A DNA stretch of 17,936 nt from Hallerella sp964501065. GTDB taxonomy: Bacteria; Fibrobacterota; Fibrobacteria; Fibrobacterales; Fibrobacteraceae. Under the pieces are notes generated by a model that saw only the letters and a list, made by a program, of their open reading frames with translations, was not told the origin of the DNA and did no database searches. How positions within the stretch are numbered: the first letter of the stretch is position 1; every line of letters starts with the position of its first letter. The position numbers and the translations under genes were made by a program. Of the stretch, positions 14,752-17,936 are shown in pieces. The DNA lies in assembly GCA_964501065.1 (NCBI GenBank), contig CAZCRF010000053.1, positions 1 through 17,936 of the forward strand. The letters run 5' to 3'.

Positions 14752-16161
14752 TCACACGCCGGCGAGAATCTTCAGAGCCTTGCCCATACGGCATTCCGGG
14801 ACGGATGAATAATTGACGACAAATTTGTGCAAAGAAGGCTCGGCTTCGGTGTAGTAGTCGGAAAGGGCGCGCAGGCGGATTCCCCTTTCGAGCGCGCGGT
14901 GGCAAAATTCCTCGTCGCCGAGAGTCGTTTTGATGTCCAGGATGAAGTGCAATCCGGAATCCTCCTCGGTGACTGTCGCCATTTTTCCAAACGGACTCTT
15001 CCGGATTTTCGAAAGGAGAGTGTCGCGCCGTTTGCGGTAAAAGTTGCGCAGGCGGTTGATGTGCTTTTCGTAATGCCCGCCGTCGATGTATTCCGCGAGG
15101 ACGTATTGCTCCAAGTTCGACACCGTACACGTGTAAAAGGAGAATTCATCGCGGAACCGTTTCGAGAGTTCGACGGGAAGCACCATGTATCCGATGCGGA
15201 CTGTCGACGCCAGCGTTTTGGAAAAAGAGTTGATGTAGATGGTCTTTCCCTGGGTGTCGATGTTCTGCAGCGCGGGGATGGGGCTTCCGGCCATGCGGAA
15301 TTCGCTGTCGTATTCGTCCTCGACGATGGCGCGGTTGCTCGATTTCGAAGCCCAGCCCAGCAGTTCGTAACGCCGCCCGATGGGCATCACCATTCCGGTG
15401 GGGAAGTGATGGGACGGTGAAATGTGGACGACATCCGTGCAAGTCTCTTCGAGCTGGTTGATTTGGATGCCCTCCGAATCCAACGGGATGAAATTGCAGA
15501 CGACCCCGAGCTTCCTGTAGATTTTGGAAATCTTCCCGTAGCCCGGGTCTTCGACTCCGTACTTCTTTTCGAATCCGAGGAGTTGAACCAGCAAGGTGTA
15601 CAGATAGTCCGTCCCCGCTCCGACGACAATCTGTTCCGGAGAAACGTCGATGTTGCGGAACCCTTTGAGCATTTTGGCGATGGCTTTCCGCAGCTTGAAA
15701 ACGCCGCCGTAGGGGGAGCGTTCGAGAAGCTCGCGCTGATTTTCCGTGAGGATGCGGCGCGTTATTTTCGCCCACGTCGAAAAGGGGAATGTCGAGGTCT
15801 CGATTTGCGTGCTGGAAAAGTCCGCGTAAACGTTCGGCTTCTTCGCTTGGGCGATTTCCTGGGATTCCCGGGATTCCTTGGGGGATTTCGAGGGGAGGCT
15901 TTTCCCTTTGTCGGGGCGTTCGATGGCGGAGACGAAAAATCCCTTGCGCGCCCGGGTGTAGACGTATCCTTCGGCGAGCAATTGCGCGTAGGCGTTCTCG
16001 ACCGTCATCACGCTGACTCCGAGTTCCTTGGCGAACGGGCGCTTTGACGGGAGCCTTTCGTCGGGGGAGAGCTTCCCTTGCAAAATGTCCTCCCGGATGG
16101 AGCGGTAAAGATAGTGGTATAACGTGTCTGCACCGGCTTTCGCCATGTCGTAAGTGATCAT
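14752..16161 (-). CDS. pdxR: MocR/GntR-family regulator of PLP synthesis
   Basis: The protein has 469 residues in the two-part MocR layout. An N-terminal GntR winged helix (about 10-80) shows LYRSIREDILQGKLSPDERL and the recognition segment LGVSVMTVENAYAQLLAEGY. A polar linker rich in Lys, Ser and Glu (82-108) follows. The rest is a fold-type I aminotransferase-like domain. It keeps PLP-site residues: D282 in EDEYDSEF, K315 in NSFSKTLAST (Schiff-base lysine) and R322. In PdxR proteins PLP binding to this domain reports vitamin B6 status and controls pdxST; many also bind their own promoter. The gene is divergent from pdxS-pdxT with 131 bases between starts, which makes the role very likely. 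The start at 16161 is the first ATG; a second at 16146 would also keep the domain. The helicase gene follows downstream on the same strand. Confidence 0.88.
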   Translation of the reverse strand: MITYDMAKAGADTLYHYLYRSIREDILQGKLSPDERLPSKRPFAKELGVSVMTVENAYAQLLAEGYVYTRARKGFFVSAIERPDKGKSLPSKSPKESRESQEIAQAKKPNVYADFSSTQIETSTFPFSTWAKITRRILTENQRELLERSPYGGVFKLRKAIAKMLKGFRNIDVSPEQIVVGAGTDYLYTLLVQLLGFEKKYGVEDPGYGKISKIYRKLGVVCNFIPLDSEGIQINQLEETCTDVVHISPSHHFPTGMVMPIGRRYELLGWASKSSNRAIVEDEYDSEFRMAGSPIPALQNIDTQGKTIYINSFSKTLASTVRIGYMVLPVELSKRFRDEFSFYTCTVSNLEQYVLAEYIDGGHYEKHINRLRNFYRKRRDTLLSKIRKSPFGKMATVTEEDSGLHFILDIKTTLGDEEFCHRALERGIRLRALSDYYTEAEPSLHKFVVNYSSVPECRMGKALKILAGV

Positions 16162-16175
16162 CGGATTCCTTGGAC

Positions 16176-16238
16176 TTTGACTGACCTTTAACTGATACGG
16201 CTAAAATAGTAAAACTTTGACCATTTGAAAATGTCAAA
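16176..16238. promoter_or_regulatory. Candidate PdxR operator: direct and inverted TTTGAC half-sites
   Basis: TTTGACTGA (16176-16184) and TTTAACTGA (16187-16195) form a direct repeat with an 11-base period, one helical turn. TTTGAC recurs at 16216-16221, and its inverse GTCAAA is at 16233-16238. Between the last two, TTT (16224-16226) also pairs with AAA (16228-16230) around the same centre. Four half-sites between divergent pdxR and pdxS fit the binding of a dimeric MocR regulator at separate direct and inverted sites. The pdxS promoter overlaps the inverted pair. Confidence 0.55.
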
Positions 16239-16253
16239 AAATCACCTAATTTG
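16224..16253 (+). promoter_or_regulatory. Candidate pdxS-pdxT promoter
   Basis: TTTG (16224-16227), 18 bases, then CTAATTTG (16246-16253) resembles the -33/-7 layout. The -7 copy is imperfect: CTAATTTG, or TAATTTG if one base shorter. The predicted transcription start falls near 16260, and the -33 box lies within the inverted PdxR site. Confidence 0.4.
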
Positions 16254-16280
16254 CATCCCAAACAAACGGGATGTCCCGTT
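16254..16280 (+). promoter_or_regulatory. pdxS leader with two mutually exclusive hairpins
   Basis: CATCCC (16254-16259) can pair with GGGATG (16268-16273). The same GGG can instead pair within AACGGG (16265-16270)/CCCGTT (16275-16280), a near-perfect palindrome. The second hairpin ends two bases before the AAGGAG ribosome site (16282-16287). It could tune translation or serve as another protein site. No known riboswitch class is recognised. Confidence 0.35.
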
Positions 16281-16292
16281 GAAGGAGTTTAT

Positions 16293-17177
16293 ATGGAAGA
16301 TGCAAAGGAAAGCCGTTATGGCCTGAACAAGAATCTGGCCCAGATGTTGAAAGGCGGCGTCATCATGGACGTGACGACTCCGGAACAGGCGAAGATTGCC
16401 GAGGATGCCGGAGCCTGTGCCGTGATGGCTCTCGAAAGGATTCCTGCGGACATTCGCGCCGCCGGCGGCATTTCCCGGATGAGCGATCCCAAGATGATTC
16501 GGGGAATCCAGGAAGCCGTGTCCATCCCCGTGATGGCGAAGTGCCGCATCGGGCATTTTGCGGAAGCCCAGATTTTGCAGGCGATTGAGATTGACTACAT
16601 CGACGAAAGCGAAGTGCTCTCCCCGGCGGACGATACGTTCCACATCGACAAGACGCGCTTCAAGGTCCCGTTTGTCTGCGGGGCGAGGGATTTGGGCGAA
16701 GCCCTCCGCAGAATCGAGGAAGGCGCGTCGATGATCCGCACAAAGGGCGAGCCGGGGACGGGCGACATTGTGCAAGCCGTCCGCCACATGAGAAAGATGA
16801 ACCAGGAAATGGCGCGCGTTTCTTCGATGCGGGAGGACGAACTTTTCGATGCCGCCAAGAAATTGCAGGTTTCGTACGAGCTGGTGCGTTACGTCCACGA
16901 CAATGGGAAGCTCCCCGTGGTGAATTTTGCGGCGGGAGGGGTCGCGACCCCGGCGGACGCATCGCTCATGATGCAGCTCGGCGCGGAGGGCGTCTTTGTC
17001 GGCTCGGGAATTTTCAAATCCGGCAATCCGGCGAAGCGGGCCTCTGCCATTGTACAGGCCGTGACGAATTTCGAAGATGCGGGACTCATCGCCAAGCTCT
17101 CGGAGGATTTGGGCGAAGCGATGGTGGGCATCAATGAACAGGAAATCTCCATTCTGATGGCGGAACGCGGAAAATGA
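16293..17177 (+). CDS. pdxS: Pyridoxal 5'-phosphate synthase, synthase subunit PdxS
   Basis: This 294-residue (beta/alpha)8 enzyme makes PLP from ribose 5-phosphate, glyceraldehyde 3-phosphate and ammonia delivered by PdxT. Catalytic lysines are visible as K83 in VMAKCRIGH and K151 in RTKGEPGTG, matching K81 and K149 of the Bacillus enzyme. D26 lies in GGVIMDVTTPEQA. Other signatures are ALERIPADIRAAGG, DYIDESEVLSPAD and FAAGGVATPADASLMMQLGA with the phosphate-binding GVFVGSGIFKS. The length is normal. The start is set by AAGGAG 5 bases upstream and by homology at residue 1; the frame is open back to 16251. It is the first gene of a two-gene operon with pdxT, divergent from the PdxR-type regulator, and probably controlled through the intergenic operator. 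PdxS usually forms a dodecamer that binds PdxT units. Confidence 0.97.
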   Translation: MEDAKESRYGLNKNLAQMLKGGVIMDVTTPEQAKIAEDAGACAVMALERIPADIRAAGGISRMSDPKMIRGIQEAVSIPVMAKCRIGHFAEAQILQAIEIDYIDESEVLSPADDTFHIDKTRFKVPFVCGARDLGEALRRIEEGASMIRTKGEPGTGDIVQAVRHMRKMNQEMARVSSMREDELFDAAKKLQVSYELVRYVHDNGKLPVVNFAAGGVATPADASLMMQLGAEGVFVGSGIFKSGNPAKRASAIVQAVTNFEDAGLIAKLSEDLGEAMVGINEQEISILMAERGK

Positions 17178-17764
17178 CGCAGCGCATCGGCATCTTGGCC
17201 TTGCAGGGGGCGTTCATTGAACATCGGCGGATGCTCGAACGCCTCGGCGCGGAGACTTTCGAAATCCGCGAAAGGAAGGATTTGGATTCCCCCTATGACG
17301 GAATCGTCCTCCCCGGAGGAGAAAGTACGGTGCAAGGGAGGCTCCTCCACGCGCTGGATTTGCGGGGACCTCTGCGAAAAAGGATTCTCGAAGGCTTGCC
17401 CGTGTTGGGGACTTGCGCCGGGTTGATTCTGCTCGCGAAGAGACTTTCGGACGGCTCTCCGGGCGTTTTCGGGACTTTGCCCGTGACGGTTCGCCGGAAC
17501 GCCTACGGGAGGCAGCTCGGCAGCTTTTTTGCGGAAGGGGACGTGGAAGGAGTCGGCGGGAAAATGCCGATGACGTTCATCCGCGCGCCGGTTGTGGAAA
17601 GCGTCGGGGAAGGCGTGCAAGTCTTGGCGAGAGTCGGCGGGCGCATCGTGGCGGTCAGATATGCAAACCAGATCGGGCTGTCGTTCCATCCGGAACTTTC
17701 GGCGGATTTGCGCATGCACGAATTCTTCCTCTCGCTTTGCCGTCGCGCTTCAATGTGCAATTAG
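17174..17764 (+). CDS. pdxT: Pyridoxal 5'-phosphate synthase, glutaminase subunit PdxT
   Basis: This 196-residue class I glutamine amidotransferase hydrolyses glutamine and channels ammonia to PdxS. The triad is visible: C81 in LGTCAGLIL, H172 and E174 in SFHPEL. PGGEST (47-52) and the opening IGILALQGAFIEH are family signatures. The ATG overlaps the pdxS stop by 4 bases (ATGA), the usual tightly coupled arrangement. The length is normal. The last residues (SMCN) and the stop codon fall within the left arm of an inverted repeat and directly before a heptad repeat, so the extreme C-terminus may have been remodelled by repeat insertion. The catalytic core is intact. Confidence 0.96.
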   Translation: MTQRIGILALQGAFIEHRRMLERLGAETFEIRERKDLDSPYDGIVLPGGESTVQGRLLHALDLRGPLRKRILEGLPVLGTCAGLILLAKRLSDGSPGVFGTLPVTVRRNAYGRQLGSFFAEGDVEGVGGKMPMTFIRAPVVESVGEGVQVLARVGGRIVAVRYANQIGLSFHPELSADLRMHEFFLSLCRRASMCN

Positions 17765-17805
17765 GAGTTAGGAATGAGGAGTTAGTGGTTAGTGGGAAGT
17801 GAGGC
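17764..17805 (+). repeat. Degenerate heptanucleotide tandem repeat
   Basis: Six consecutive 7-base units can be read: GGAGTTA, GGAATGA, GGAGTTA, GTGGTTA, GTGGGAA, GTGAGGC. The first starts on the last base of the pdxT stop codon. Similar AGGAGTT-type repeats are common intergenic low-complexity elements. Confidence 0.5.
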
Positions 17806-17885
17806 TTGCGCGAGGAAAAGGGAGTCAGCACGAACCGTGCGGCGAACACAGCCCGTGTCAAACTTGAGCGTGGCTTGACGGTCGT

Positions 17886-17914
17886 TGTTCTAAGCCGCTG
17901 AAGCGGCAAGAACA
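17886..17914 (+). terminator. Long hairpin, possible pdxST terminator without T-tract
   Basis: TGTTCT (17886-17891) pairs with AGAACA (17909-17914), and GCCGC (17894-17898) pairs with GCGGC (17903-17907), with loop TGAA and a small asymmetric internal loop. No T-run follows, so termination is uncertain; it may be a structural part of the repeat element. Confidence 0.3.
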
Positions 17915-17936
17915 TCGGTCTAATGCACAATGCGCC

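Larger units (their letters stand above)
17751..17932. repeat. MITE-like element with inverted ends after pdxT
   Basis: CAATGTGCAATTAG (17751-17764) and CTAATGCACAATG (17920-17932) are near-perfect inverted copies, differing by one indel and one base. They enclose about 155 bases without a gene. The enclosed DNA contains the heptad repeat and a hairpin at 17886-17914. This could be a small non-autonomous mobile element or a structured intergenic repeat. Confidence 0.4.

Noticed and set aside
15146..16261. 371-codon minus-strand frame overlapping pdxR
   Set aside because: Out of frame with the MocR domains; Arg/Pro/His-rich shadow translation.
17774..17936. CRISPR-like array in the right-end repeats
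   Set aside because: The repeats are 7-base tandem units without spacers of constant length, and there are no cas genes in the window.

Overview
The window looks like a chromosomal segment of a Fibrobacter-type bacterium (Fibrobacteres, FCB superphylum). The strongest clue is the truncated gene at the left edge, which encodes a FISUMP domain (Fibrobacter succinogenes major paralogous domain). Three further points agree. The topoisomerase IV pair is of the Bacteroidetes/Fibrobacteres type. Several genes are preceded by a Bacteroidetes-like promoter element, TAnnTTTG. Shine-Dalgarno strength is mixed. I saw no transposase, integrase, CRISPR array or rRNA.

Layout, left to right. (1) 2-619: the end of a FISUMP protein, then about 320 bases of non-coding DNA. 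(2) 943-3092, plus strand: tRNA-Pro(TGG) with its own terminator, an exported Yellow/major-royal-jelly-type beta-propeller protein, a deoxycytidylate-deaminase-family enzyme, and a small lysine-rich protein closed by a strong terminator. (3) 3164-4980, minus strand: two overlapping genes of unknown function. The first is a cytosolic protein with an HExxH zincin motif. The second is an exported Cys-rich protein whose CxxGW repeats resemble the FISUMP signature. (4) 4981-5335: a divergent regulatory region with inverted repeats and promoter-like elements. (5) 5336-9783, plus strand: parE-parC, overlapping by one base. (6) 9948-14663, minus strand: a giant protein of about 1,570 residues that joins a DnaQ-like exonuclease, a RecQ (superfamily 2) helicase and a UvrD (superfamily 1) helicase. 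(7) 14752-17764: a vitamin B6 module with a MocR/PdxR regulator (minus) divergent from pdxS-pdxT (plus). (8) 17751-17936: a repeat-rich tail.

How the genes work together. PdxS and PdxT form the PLP synthase complex. PdxR carries an aminotransferase-like PLP-binding domain, so it can sense the pathway product. The PdxR-PdxS intergenic region holds several TTTGAC-type half-sites that make a good candidate operator. ParE and ParC form the topoisomerase IV heterotetramer. The exonuclease-RecQ-UvrD protein lies just downstream of pdxR on the same strand. It looks lower in GC by eye and has no obvious functional partner nearby. It is the most unusual gene here: its N-terminal half recalls the WRN exonuclease-helicase layout, with a second, unrelated helicase motor added. 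A role in repair or in defence against foreign DNA is inference.
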